Made by a program: the position numbers and the translations under genes. This document shows, piece after piece, positions 28,696-37,022 of a stretch of 64,000 nucleotides of DNA. The notes under the pieces are model-generated. The model did not search any database. It saw only the letters and a program-made list of their open reading frames with translations, and was not told where the DNA came from. The DNA comes from Neorhodopirellula lusitana. Its GTDB lineage: Bacteria; Planctomycetota; Planctomycetia; Pirellulales; Pirellulaceae. How positions within the stretch are numbered: position 1 is the stretch's first letter; every line of letters starts with the position of its first letter. The stretch is from contig NZ_FXUG01000002.1 of assembly GCF_900182915.1 (NCBI RefSeq), positions 372,001-436,000 on the forward strand, read 5' to 3'.

Positions 28696-29499
28696 TTAGC
28701 GATACGGTTGTTGAAGCATTTGGTAGTTACCAAACGCCAACGACAAGAACATCAAACCCATGAAGGGTTGACCACGCGTTAGACCAAGTAACGCAACCGC
28801 GCCACCACAGATCAGGCTGATCCAAATCCACGTGTCGCTACGGTCACCGCTCAGCATCACGAGTGAGCGCATGACGCGACCACCATCGAGCGGGAAAACC
28901 GGCAACAAGTTCAACAACGCCCACAGGACACTTGGCAGCACGTAGAATAAAACGAGTGCAAACAACGTTGCGTTGCGGATAGGGTCACCTTGCGTCCATT
29001 CACTCAATCGACTGATCGGATTAGGCATCCATTGGAAGGCCATCACTTCGTATCCAGCACCGACTACGACGGCCACCAACAGCATCGCGGATGCGATCTG
29101 CGCAAGCGGTCCAGCAAGAGCAATTAGCAGCTCGCCTTTCTCGTCCAAACGACGCGGTGACATGCTGTTGGAAAAATTGAAATTGCTGCCGCCTGAATTG
29201 GGTTTCGCGAGTCCACCAAAGTGGTAAAGCGTGATTGAACTCTCCATCCCGTAGTAGCGAAACGCAATCGCGTGGCCCAATTCGTGAATCAAAATCGACA
29301 CGAACAGACACGCGGACCACAGCACCATCAACGGTAAGAGACCAGGACTTGCCGGGCCTGTCATGCGATCGACACCTAACGCCAGTTGATATCCAAAGAT
29401 CACCGCGCCGATCCAAAACGTCCAAGCGATTCGAACGGGGAATCCGAGTACGCGGAAGTGAAAGTCGTATGGCGATGGGTCGGGTTCTTGAAGCAGCAT
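28696..29499 (-). CDS. Site-2 protease-like M50 family membrane metalloprotease
   Basis: A 267-residue integral membrane zinc protease. The zinc motif H72-E-L-G-H76 lies in a predicted helix (SILIHELGHAIAF), and the second motif, PVFPLDGGRVMRSL, supplies the third ligand Asp. Several hydrophobic helices surround them. Family members cleave membrane-bound regulators within the bilayer. No PDZ or CBS domain is evident, so it is a compact type. ATG 29499 is preferred to a start 31 codons upstream. A target such as an anti-sigma factor is not seen nearby. Confidence 0.88.
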   Translation of the reverse strand: MLLQEPDPSPYDFHFRVLGFPVRIAWTFWIGAVIFGYQLALGVDRMTGPASPGLLPLMVLWSACLFVSILIHELGHAIAFRYYGMESSITLYHFGGLAKPNSGGSNFNFSNSMSPRRLDEKGELLIALAGPLAQIASAMLLVAVVVGAGYEVMAFQWMPNPISRLSEWTQGDPIRNATLFALVLFYVLPSVLWALLNLLPVFPLDGGRVMRSLVMLSGDRSDTWIWISLICGGAVALLGLTRGQPFMGLMFLSLAFGNYQMLQQPYR

Positions 29500-29547
29500 A
29501 TGAGTGTGTTTGCGTTGACGAAATAGTTTAGATGAGGCGGGGTTTAC

Positions 29548-29664
29548 GCACTGTCTCGCAAAAGTGAGCGACAAAGCGTTCTCCGTCGGCATCCTTGCGA
29601 AAAACCGGCGACTAGCGTTCTGTCGCTCACCAATTTGGACTGACTGCCGTTTGCGTGACAGTGC
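29548..29664. repeat. 117-bp imperfect inverted repeat (REP/MITE-like)
   Basis: The left arm has two blocks, GCACTGTCTCGCAAAA and GTGAGCGACAAAGCGTT. Both recur as reverse complements on the right (AGCGTTCTGTCGCTCAC at 29614-29630 and TTGCGTGACAGTGC at 29651-29664), with an insertion of about 20 bases between the right-hand blocks. The repeat abuts the stop codon of the prolyl oligopeptidase gene. It resembles a folded dispersed repeat; it may also end transcription. Confidence 0.75.
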
Positions 29665-31893
29665 CTAGTGTGACGGCACAGTCGAATCGGACCCCAGGTT
29701 TTCAATTAGAAACGCCCATAGGTCCGCGTACTCGTCAATCTTCTTGCTGGTCGGCGTGCCTGCACCGTGGCCGGCACGTGTCTCGATGCGAATTAGCGTG
29801 GGATTCTCACAGCCGGTCGCTTGTGACTGAGCGTCCTGCAGGGCAGCGGCAAATTTAAAGCTATGACCGGGCACCACTCGATCGTCCCGATCCGCGGTCG
29901 TGATCAGTGTGGCGGGATAGCACGTGCCAGGCTTCAGATTGTGCAGTGGGCTGTACGACAACAGGTTGTCGATTTGGTCTTCTTCGTCACTGCTACCAAA
30001 CTCGTTGGCCCATGCCCAGCCAATTGTGAATTTGTGGTACCGGAGCATGTCCATCACTCCAACGGCAGGCAAGCATGCAGCAAACAAATCGGGACGCTGT
30101 GTCATCACGGCACCCACAAGCAGTCCACCGTTGCTGCCGCCTCGGATTGCAAGCCTTGCTTTGGATGTCACGCCGGTGTCGATCAAATGTTCAGCGGCAG
30201 CGATGAAGTCATCGAAGACGTTTTGTTTCTGCAATCGCGTGCCAGCTTCGTGCCATTCGCTACCGTACTCTCCACCACCACGTAGGTTGGCAACGGCATA
30301 CACGCCACCCGCATCAAGCCATGCGGCTACAGCGGGTGAGTAAGCCGGCGTCAATGAAATGTTGAAGCCGCCGTATGCGTACAGCAGCGTTCGGTTGGAA
30401 CCGTCGTTTTGGGAATCACGATGGCGGGTGACCAGCACTGGGATGCGAGTGCCATCCTTGCTGACGCAAAATATTTGTTCGGTTCGGTAAGCGTCAACAT
30501 CGAATGGAACCTCTGGCCGTAACCACAACTGGCTTTTGCCGCTGGCCACATCGACGCGGTGCAAGCTGGGTGGCGTGACGTAGTTGCTAAACGTGAAGAA
30601 CGTTTCCGTGGCGTCTTGTCGGCCGCCTAAGCCGCCGACGCTGCCTTTGCCCGGCAGTTCCAAGTCACCCAGTAAGTCACCGCTAAGGGACCATCGTTGC
30701 ACCTTGCTAAGTGCGTCGCTGAGGTAGCTGGCGTAGAACGATTGCCCCAGCAACGAAATGTCTTCCAGCAAGTCTTCGCTTTCAGGAACGATCGTCTTCC
30801 ATGTCGAGCGATCAACGGGTGCTGCGTCGGTTTGGTCGGCTTGCGAATCGTACGTCACCGCAATCAGCTTCCGTTTGGGAGCTTCATGGTCGGTCAAAAA
30901 GTACAGCGTTGATTCAATCGATCCGATCAGGTGATAGTCCGCGTCAAAGCCTGCAATCAGCGGCGTGATTGCGCCACTGGGGACCGTCAAGTCTTGGATG
31001 AACACCTGCTTTTTAGGTTGGGTTCCTTTCCAGACTTCGATGACCAGGTAACGTCCGTCTTCGGTAACGGTGGGCGAGAAGCCCCACTGGGGTTCATCGG
31101 GACGCTCGAAGACCAATTGATCTTCAGATTGCGGTGTACCCAAGCGATGCAAGTACAGCATCTGGTTCTCGTTCGTTCCCGTCAGTTCGGCACCAGCTTG
31201 CGGTTCGGCATAGCGAGCGTAATAGAAGCCTTTGCCGTCGGGCGTCCAGGCGATTCCGCTGAACTTGGACCATTCGACTTGGTCGACGGTGTCTTTTCCC
31301 GATTCCACGTCTCGAACACGCCAAGTTCGCCAGTCACTGCCGCCATCAGCGATGCTGTATGCGATCAGGCTACCGTCTTCGCTGGGATGCCAAGATCCCA
31401 GTGACATCGTGCCGTCTTCTGACAGTGTGTTGGGGTCGATCAATACCTTTCGCTCGGCCGCCAAGTTGTCTGCTGATGTGGAGTCCGGAACAGTATACAC
31501 CACGCTCTGGTTTTGCAGGCCGTCGTTGTGGGTGAAGAAGTATCGTTCGCCGCGATGGACAGGCAGTCCGGTGCGTTCGTAGTCCCACAGTTCTTCCAGC
31601 TTCTTTCGCATCGGTTCACGCGATGGCAAGTTAGCCAGGTAGCTTTGCGTGAGTTCGTTTTGCGACTTCACCCAGGCCGCTGTTTCGTCGCTCTCGACGT
31701 CCTCCAGCCAGCGATAAGGATCGTCGACTTTTCGGCCGTGATAATCGTCAGTGACTTCTTGGCGAGCGGTTTGGGGGTAGGTCATCGGTTGTGAAAATGC
31801 TGTGGAGGCTTGGCAGGACACGAAAAACAGCAGCGGTATCATCCGGAGTTGTCTTGAAATGGGCCCAGTGAGACAGGTCATGTGTTGAGACAT
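29665..31893 (-). CDS. Prolyl oligopeptidase (S9A), secreted
   Basis: A 742-residue serine peptidase that cleaves after proline in short peptides. An N-terminal signal peptide (about 15-35, ending AFSQP) is followed by the S9A beta-propeller domain, opening YPQTARQEVTDDYHGRKVDDPYRWLED. The C-terminal alpha/beta-hydrolase domain carries the nucleophile in GGSNGG and the catalytic His in RAGHG. The signal suggests periplasmic location, unlike the classical cytosolic enzyme. ATG 31893 and ATG 31881 are both possible starts. Confidence 0.94.
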   Translation of the reverse strand: MSQHMTCLTGPISRQLRMIPLLFFVSCQASTAFSQPMTYPQTARQEVTDDYHGRKVDDPYRWLEDVESDETAAWVKSQNELTQSYLANLPSREPMRKKLEELWDYERTGLPVHRGERYFFTHNDGLQNQSVVYTVPDSTSADNLAAERKVLIDPNTLSEDGTMSLGSWHPSEDGSLIAYSIADGGSDWRTWRVRDVESGKDTVDQVEWSKFSGIAWTPDGKGFYYARYAEPQAGAELTGTNENQMLYLHRLGTPQSEDQLVFERPDEPQWGFSPTVTEDGRYLVIEVWKGTQPKKQVFIQDLTVPSGAITPLIAGFDADYHLIGSIESTLYFLTDHEAPKRKLIAVTYDSQADQTDAAPVDRSTWKTIVPESEDLLEDISLLGQSFYASYLSDALSKVQRWSLSGDLLGDLELPGKGSVGGLGGRQDATETFFTFSNYVTPPSLHRVDVASGKSQLWLRPEVPFDVDAYRTEQIFCVSKDGTRIPVLVTRHRDSQNDGSNRTLLYAYGGFNISLTPAYSPAVAAWLDAGGVYAVANLRGGGEYGSEWHEAGTRLQKQNVFDDFIAAAEHLIDTGVTSKARLAIRGGSNGGLLVGAVMTQRPDLFAACLPAVGVMDMLRYHKFTIGWAWANEFGSSDEEDQIDNLLSYSPLHNLKPGTCYPATLITTADRDDRVVPGHSFKFAAALQDAQSQATGCENPTLIRIETRAGHGAGTPTSKKIDEYADLWAFLIENLGSDSTVPSH

Positions 31894-31991
31894 CAAAGTT
31901 TAGTACCTAAAAGTGGTCGGAATCGGCACGCCACCTGTGCTACGATGGGCGTAGTCTACCAAACCAACGAAGAATCGAGAGTGCGTGATTG

Positions 31992-32627
31992 ATGAGCCAA
32001 GTTTCCGTAGTTGATCATCCAGTCGTCGCACATCATTTGACGCTGCTCCGAGACGAGCGGACACGCCCCAGTGAGTTTCGGGCGGCGGTACGACGACTGG
32101 CCATGTTGATCGGCGTGTATGCCACCGCTGACTTGAAAACTCGCAGCGTTTCGATCCAAACACCAATCACGGAAACGGAAGGGGCTTGCCTGGACGTTTC
32201 GATCAGTATCGTGCCGATCTTGCGAGCGGGTTTGGGGATGGTCGATCCGTTGCTGGACCTGTTACCTGACGCTTCGGTGTGGCATCTGGGCTTGTATCGC
32301 AACGAAGAAACGGCCGAGCCGGTTGGCTATTACGACAAGCTGCCCTGCAACGGAGCGTCGGATGTCGCCTTGGTGCTCGATCCAATGTTGGCGACAGGCG
32401 GTTCGATTGACCTTGTCGTTCGCCGGCTGCAAGAGTGGGGTGTGCGTGACATTCGTGTCTTGAGCATCATTGCATCGCAGGTTGGCATCGACCGCGTTGC
32501 ACGTGACTTTCCCGACGTCAAATTGCATGTCGGCGTCATCGATCCGTCGCTGAATGAGCAGTCGTACATCGTGCCCGGTCTAGGCGACGCAGGTGACCGC
32601 ATCTTCGACACGCCACAATCCAGCTGA
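31992..32627 (+). CDS. upp: Uracil phosphoribosyltransferase
   Basis: Salvages uracil with PRPP to give UMP. The 211-residue length is normal. The PRPP-binding loop VLDPMLATGGSI and the preceding PILRAGLGMVDPLL motif are diagnostic, as is the terminal VPGLGDAGDRIFDT uracil-binding segment. ATG 31992 follows a TTG one codon upstream. The stop codon lies inside the first unit of a 14-bp tandem repeat array. Confidence 0.96.
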   Translation: MSQVSVVDHPVVAHHLTLLRDERTRPSEFRAAVRRLAMLIGVYATADLKTRSVSIQTPITETEGACLDVSISIVPILRAGLGMVDPLLDLLPDASVWHLGLYRNEETAEPVGYYDKLPCNGASDVALVLDPMLATGGSIDLVVRRLQEWGVRDIRVLSIIASQVGIDRVARDFPDVKLHVGVIDPSLNEQSYIVPGLGDAGDRIFDTPQSS

Positions 32628-32719
32628 GGTTGCCCAGCTGAGATCATACCAGTTGAGATCATCCAGCTGAGGTCATGCAGTTGAGATCATCCAGCTGATC
32701 GGGCCCAGTTGATTGCGCT
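32621..32719 (+). repeat. Seven 14-15 bp tandem repeats starting at the upp stop codon
   Basis: Seven consecutive units close to CAGCTGAGATCATC begin at 32621. The TGA stop of upp (32625-32627) is part of unit 1. Six of the units are 14 bases and unit 2 is 15. Units 1 to 5 are best conserved; 6 and 7 decay. All units contain TGA. Confidence 0.88.
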
Positions 32720-32789
32720 GGGGCTGCCAAGGGATCGTCCCCAACTGGTTTGAAGGTTCCGGCAGTTGCGTCGGGATGGCGGTTCGATT

Positions 32790-33545
32790 TCAGTTGTCAA
32801 ACGTGCTTTGAATCAACACCATCATTTCGCCTTGGTTGTCATCGGGATCCTCATCGAACATCCGCAGGTACAGTCGACCGGACGAACCTGCCACAAATTC
32901 CTTGCCTGATTCCAGCCGAATCATTTTCGCATCGTCCAGTTCGGATTGATTTTCGACAATCGTTGCGACGAGCGTTCCCCAGCGAATCTGGTTGTCACGC
33001 GGACGCAGTTCCTTGGGCAGTTCAACACCTTGGGGACCGGATGCAATGGTGACCTTCCATTTGCCTTTGACATCAATTTTGACGGGCATCCCTTGCGTGA
33101 GTTTCGCACCGGAATCTTGCCAACCCTTATCAGCCTGCACTTTGAATACCTTCTTGTCGTGTGCGGACTGGTATGTCAGGACGCGGGCGAGTCCTTGGCT
33201 TCCGGCCGGATAGTCAGGGACCAATCGGACGATCGACTGATACGCTTCCCGAGCTTTGTCAAACTGTCGCTTGCGTTCATATTCCTTTGCCAACTTTTCG
33301 GTTTGGGAAATGAAGTCTCGATGCAAGCTTTGTAACTGCGGATCTGTTGGCATCCCCGCGTCATCCGATGCGATTCGCTGTAGCCGTTTCTGCAGTTCGG
33401 CTTGTTGTTTTTTGGACTCTTCGGCTTGCTTTTGTAATTTCGCCCGCGCCGACTGCGCCGTCGCGTGGGGCGCCAACAACAGAGCATTGGCGGATGCCAA
33501 GCTAAGAAGAATTGCTATCAATCGCAAACGAAATCGCGGGGGCAT
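32790..33545 (-). CDS. Secreted coiled-coil protein with possible lectin-like C-terminus
   Basis: A 251-residue exported protein of unknown function. Residues 1-30 are a signal peptide (hydrophobic core ending AHATAQ). Residues 31-80 form a Gln/Lys/Glu-rich coiled coil, residues 85-125 look like a single TPR-type helical pair, and residues 150-251 are beta-rich. The end of that part (GTLVATIVENQ, then GRLYLRMFDEDPDDNQGEMMV) resembles the PA-IL/LecA-like sugar-binding fold, with Asp/Asn residues in the expected loop. This comparison is by eye. ATG 33545 is preferred since the 21 codons before it are poorly supported. Confidence 0.75.
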   Translation of the reverse strand: MPPRFRLRLIAILLSLASANALLLAPHATAQSARAKLQKQAEESKKQQAELQKRLQRIASDDAGMPTDPQLQSLHRDFISQTEKLAKEYERKRQFDKAREAYQSIVRLVPDYPAGSQGLARVLTYQSAHDKKVFKVQADKGWQDSGAKLTQGMPVKIDVKGKWKVTIASGPQGVELPKELRPRDNQIRWGTLVATIVENQSELDDAKMIRLESGKEFVAGSSGRLYLRMFDEDPDDNQGEMMVLIQSTFDN

Positions 33546-34067
33546 CAGTTTACCTGAGAAAGGGGGCCAGGAAGGAATCGGAGTGTGCGTGAAAGGGAAC
33601 CACAGCACCTTGGGTGCTATCGATTCTACTTCAAAGTGTCACGTGCATTGCTGGCCGCTTGTAGCGATCTGTTCATTGATCACCCATGCGTGCGGTTCTC
33701 GCCAATGCGCCGGTGATGTTGAGGGGAACATTCACGCCGTGAAACACCCGGTGCCATTGCAAAAGGCGGGAATGCATCTTGCATGCAAAGTCGCCGCAAT
33801 GCGAACTTTCAACCGATGCGTCACGACCCAGCGGTAGAAAAGTCGTTCGATTCTGGCGGCAATTTCAACGGCATCCAGATACAAAGCAAAGGATCGTTAA
33901 TCGCCGCACAACCGGACCCTTCATGACGGTCCGGTTGTTCAGGTTCTGTCAATCGCAAGTCGCTGATCGAAGACTTCAAAGCTAGCCCAACGACGTGGAC
34001 GATGCCTAAGATCGTGCTGTCTAGACTCCGTTGGTGGGTCGGCGTCAAACTGTGAGAAAGGGTCTCG
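33546..34067. other. Divergent intergenic region before the Deg protease
   Basis: About 520 bases between divergent genes. A perfect 11-bp hairpin is at 33907-33937. The rest contains repeated GCATCTTGCATGC-type stretches but no gene I can support. A 297-codon minus-strand frame entering from the Deg gene is antisense. Confidence 0.5.
33907..33937. other. Perfect 11-bp stem-loop upstream of the Deg protease
   Basis: ACAACCGGACC pairs exactly with GGTCCGGTTGT around a 9-base loop, 131 bases before the protease start. There is no T run on the plus strand. It could be a 5' UTR structure or an operator. Confidence 0.5.
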
Positions 34068-35453
34068 ATGGCGAGCTTGATTCAAATGCAATGGAATCGG
34101 ATTAACGACCGGTCGGGGAAAACCATTTCTCTCAACAAGGTCGCCGTCTCGGCAGTCGGTGCCCGAAACTCCAAAGTCCGCACCATGGTTGTTCTGGCCG
34201 CTTGGGTCGGCTTGACTGCTGCGGTGGGGATGCCTTTCGCTTCGGCTCAGGATTCGCTTGGACCGATTTCGTCGGATGAGCTTTCTCGATCGGGCCAGTC
34301 GCGGATCACGTTGGGTGGGTTGCCAACGCGGCCGCAGATTGATGCTCGACGCGAGCGACTCTTCAATGAGTTGGCGGAAGAGTTTGAACAGTTTGATCGT
34401 TTGGGGAATCTGGTTCGGCGCGTGTCGCATCTGGTTAAGCCAAGCGTGATTCACATTGAAGCCCATAAAATTCAAGGCAAAGGTGCTTCGGCCGAATCGT
34501 ATGATGAAGCTGGCAGCGGAGTGGTCTTGGACGTCGCCGGTGAAGCGTGGGTGCTCACCAACAGGCACGTCATTCATGGAGCCTCGATTGATCAGATCTC
34601 GATGCGAACAAGCGATGGTCGTAAATGGGTTCCAGAGCGGGTGTTGAAGGATCCGAGCACCGATGTCGCGGTGATGAAGATCGTTCCAGAGATGGCCTCC
34701 GTTCGTGAACGTGGCCGTCGCCCCTTGCCCTCGCCGCAGTCGCTTCCACCAGCGGCACGTCTGGCGGACAGCGATCGTGTTCAGATCGGTGATTTCGTGA
34801 TCGCCATCGGTAGCCCATTCGGTCTCAGTCATTCGGTCACGTTTGGCATCATGAGTGCCAAAGGACGCCGGGACCTTTCACTGGGCGAAGAACGAATCGA
34901 TTTACAAGACTTCTTTCAAACCGATGCGGCGATCAATCCGGGCAACAGCGGCGGCCCGCTGCTGAACCTGCGTGGCGAAGTCATTGGCTTGAATACGGCC
35001 ATCGCCAGCAGCAGTGGTGGTAGTGAAGGGATTGGGTTCGCCATCCCAATCAACATGGCCGCTCGAGTTGCTGAAGAGCTGATCCGGCACGGCAAGCTGC
35101 GACGCGGGTACCTGGGTGTCACGTTGGATCCGGAATTTGCCGCGGCTGAACTGTCGTCGTTCTCGGGACAGTACGCGTCGATGAAGGTGAACCCAGACGC
35201 GGATGATTTCCGTGATGAGGAAATGAAGCTCGGTGGGGCACGCGTCAAGAACGTGCGAGCGGGATCGCCCGCCGAAGCGGCTCGGTTGCAAACCGGCGAC
35301 GTTGTCTTGCAGTTCGACGGTCACATGATCGACGATGACGATCACCTGGTCGCTCGCGTTGGCATGGCGCCTACCGATCAGCCGATCGACATGGTCATCC
35401 TGCGTGGCGGAAAACGCTATCGCACCACCGTCACGCTGACTCAGATCCCTTAG
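34068..35453 (+). CDS. Deg/HtrA-type periplasmic serine protease with PDZ domain
   Basis: A 461-residue envelope quality-control protease. After a long N-terminus the hydrophobic segment at about 37-60 ends in FASAQ, a probable signal peptide. The trypsin-like domain has the complete triad: His167 in TNRHVIHG, Asp199 in STDVAV and Ser294 in NPGNSGGPLLN. A single PDZ domain follows from about residue 345 (LRRGYLGVTLD through VVLQFDGHMID). There is an unusual charged insertion near 205-230. It stands alone after a long leader. Confidence 0.93.
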   Translation: MASLIQMQWNRINDRSGKTISLNKVAVSAVGARNSKVRTMVVLAAWVGLTAAVGMPFASAQDSLGPISSDELSRSGQSRITLGGLPTRPQIDARRERLFNELAEEFEQFDRLGNLVRRVSHLVKPSVIHIEAHKIQGKGASAESYDEAGSGVVLDVAGEAWVLTNRHVIHGASIDQISMRTSDGRKWVPERVLKDPSTDVAVMKIVPEMASVRERGRRPLPSPQSLPPAARLADSDRVQIGDFVIAIGSPFGLSHSVTFGIMSAKGRRDLSLGEERIDLQDFFQTDAAINPGNSGGPLLNLRGEVIGLNTAIASSSGGSEGIGFAIPINMAARVAEELIRHGKLRRGYLGVTLDPEFAAAELSSFSGQYASMKVNPDADDFRDEEMKLGGARVKNVRAGSPAEAARLQTGDVVLQFDGHMIDDDDHLVARVGMAPTDQPIDMVILRGGKRYRTTVTLTQIP

Positions 35454-35558
35454 CCTTCGCACCGTCCCGAAAGTAGTTACGTTGCTGAGCTCGCCAGAGT
35501 GTCAAGAAGAACTACGTTTTTCCGAAGTCTGGCGACGTCGCTACTGCAAAATCTAGAA

Positions 35559-35591
35559 GTGATTTCGGGGTGATTTCGGGGTGATTTCTTA
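35559..35591. repeat. Three 11-bp tandem repeats ending at a stop codon
   Basis: GTGATTTCGGG occurs at 35559 and 35570 and a third copy, GTGATTTCTTA, at 35581-35591. The TTA of the last copy is the reverse complement of the stop codon of the redoxin gene, so the array abuts and includes its end. Confidence 0.85.
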
Positions 35592-36182
35592 GCTGATGCC
35601 GGCGGGATTGAAGTAGCCGGGTTCGTTGCCGGGCTTCCACTTGATGTTGCAGCCAATCGAAGGCTTTTGATCTTGGGGCGGAGTGCGGCCGGCAAGCGTT
35701 TCGTCTAACGCAGCACGCAAGTCCGCACCAGTGACCGGCAGGTCCGTCTTAGGACGACTTCCGTCGAGTTGGCCGCGGTAGGTCAGCTTGTGATCAGCCC
35801 CGAACAAAAAGAAATCCGGCGTGCACGCGGCCCCGTAAGCGATCGCCACGGATTGGTCTTCGTCCAAAGCGTAGGGGAAAGCGTAGCCGCGATCGGCTTT
35901 TTCCTGTGTCATCGCTTCGAGGTTGTCGTCCGGATACTTCTCGATGTCGTTGCTGTTGATGGCGACGATCCCCACGCCGTGCTGCATGTACTCGTCGGTC
36001 AATAACTTCAGTTGTTCGGCGACATGCTTCACGTACGGGCAGTGGTTGCACATGAAGATGACAAGCAAGGCTTTGTTGTCACGGAAGTCCGACAGAGAGA
36101 TGGTCTCGCCATCGGTGTCGGGTAGCGAAAAGTCAGGTGCAGAGGTGCCCAGGGGCATCATTGTCGAAGCGGTGCGGACCAT
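35589..36182 (-). CDS. Redoxin / AhpC-TSA family thioredoxin-like protein
   Basis: A 197-residue thioredoxin-fold protein. The opening GTSAPDFSLPDTDGETISLSD is typical of AhpC/TSA redoxins, and the redox centre is Cys-Asn-His-Cys in IFMCNHCPYVKHV (about residues 45-48). It matches the small group of planctomycete thioredoxin-family proteins that retain a full CxxC, and it has no signal peptide, so it should act in the cytoplasm as a thiol reductase or peroxide-related protein. ATG 36182 is used; ATGs at codons 8 and 9 are alternatives. Confidence 0.9.
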   Translation of the reverse strand: MVRTASTMMPLGTSAPDFSLPDTDGETISLSDFRDNKALLVIFMCNHCPYVKHVAEQLKLLTDEYMQHGVGIVAINSNDIEKYPDDNLEAMTQEKADRGYAFPYALDEDQSVAIAYGAACTPDFFLFGADHKLTYRGQLDGSRPKTDLPVTGADLRAALDETLAGRTPPQDQKPSIGCNIKWKPGNEPGYFNPAGIS

Positions 36183-36650
36183 ATTACAGTTTGTCGTTAG
36201 AGAATGCGAAGGGAAGGTGCAGCAAACATGGCTGCTTAGCATCGTTGCGCCGAGGCATTGTTTAGCAGGCATTGTTCAGCATTGGACAGTCCCGAATGCC
36301 AGAATAGTCCCGAATGCCGTGATCCCCGACGGCAGTCGATTGCAAGCAGCCTACTCGGCTTTCACATTGTAGTGGATGAGTTCCTGCTGTTGATTACCCA
36401 TCACTTTCTTTACGTCGTAGGCGTTTCAGCGATTAGCCGGCGATCGAGATCAGCGAAAACCGCTGGAAATGGAAAGCAACTCAGCCCTTCGGGAGCGATC
36501 AGGTGTTGCAGGTTTCGTTTTCCTCAGGTGCACTTCGCGACCTGCGGCGAATGGCTTCAAATCCCGTCGGGATAAAATCTGACTGATGGGTAATCAACAG
36601 GAGGTCAGTGCCTTCCGCAACGACGAAAATCAAAATGCTCTAACGCGAGC
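36183..36650. other. Intergenic region carrying a TIR-flanked element
   Basis: No gene found. Its centre is the 36387-36600 element described separately; the first 200 bases carry a doubled CCCGAATGCC motif at about 36292-36314. Confidence 0.5.
36387..36600. mobile_element. MITE-like element with terminal inverted repeats, no ORF
   Basis: CTGTTGATTACCCATCA at 36387-36403 recurs exactly as its reverse complement at 36584-36600. Counting three further matched bases beyond one mismatch, the ends match at 20 of 21 positions. The 214-bp interior has no ORF and contains a GCGACCTGCGGCG / CCCGTCGGGATAAAA block that recurs near 40450. I see no clear target-site duplication. It is probably a non-autonomous mobile element or a large REP-like repeat. 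Confidence 0.6.
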
Positions 36651-36896
36651 CTACCTGTTGGATGACTGGCTGTCCGACTGTTGCTCCGACTGCGAATTCG
36701 TCTGTTGATCCGAATGGCAAGACGATTTCCGATCGCCAAAAGTCCCACAGCAAGCCGAGGACTCCAGCAATCGTTCCACGTCCGCCGCCAGGTCTCGATC
36801 GTCGATCGATTGCAGGAACCAACGACGCTGTGTGCCGTCCATCCCGACGGCCTCGTTGAATAGCTGGCGAGTCTGTTGATGACGGTCCGCTGACAT
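36651..36896 (-). CDS. Short protein resembling the N-terminus of Ser/Thr kinases
   Basis: An 81-residue frame. Residues 1-45 (SADRHQQTRQLFNEAV ... RDLAADVERLLESS) match the N-terminal helical segment found ahead of many planctomycete Ser/Thr protein kinases. No kinase domain follows; the rest is a Ser/Gln/Asn/Asp-rich tail. It may be a genuine short adaptor, or the remnant of a truncated kinase gene next to the TIR element. ATG 36896 is used. The coding status is uncertain. Confidence 0.45.
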   Translation of the reverse strand: MSADRHQQTRQLFNEAVGMDGTQRRWFLQSIDDRDLAADVERLLESSACCGTFGDRKSSCHSDQQTNSQSEQQSDSQSSNR

Positions 36897-37022
36897 GGTT
36901 CGCAATCGAAAAGTGCAAAGAAGAGAGTAAGGGAAATTGAAGAAAGAAGGCAGCTTTGCTATCGTGCTCGATCGGTTGGACCAACTTGCCCTACTTAAAC
37001 CGAGCCTAACTCCATTTGTCGA

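Noticed and set aside
32621..32719. Tandem array considered as CRISPR
   Set aside because: Units are 14 bases with no spacers and no cas genes nearby.
33939..34832. 297-codon minus-strand frame upstream of and inside the Deg protease gene
   Set aside because: Composition is unlike a protein and it lies opposite the signal peptide and protease domain coding region.
36640..36984. 114-codon minus-strand frame overlapping the kinase-like fragment
   Set aside because: The overlapping 81-residue frame has the recognisable kinase-leader segment; this one has none.
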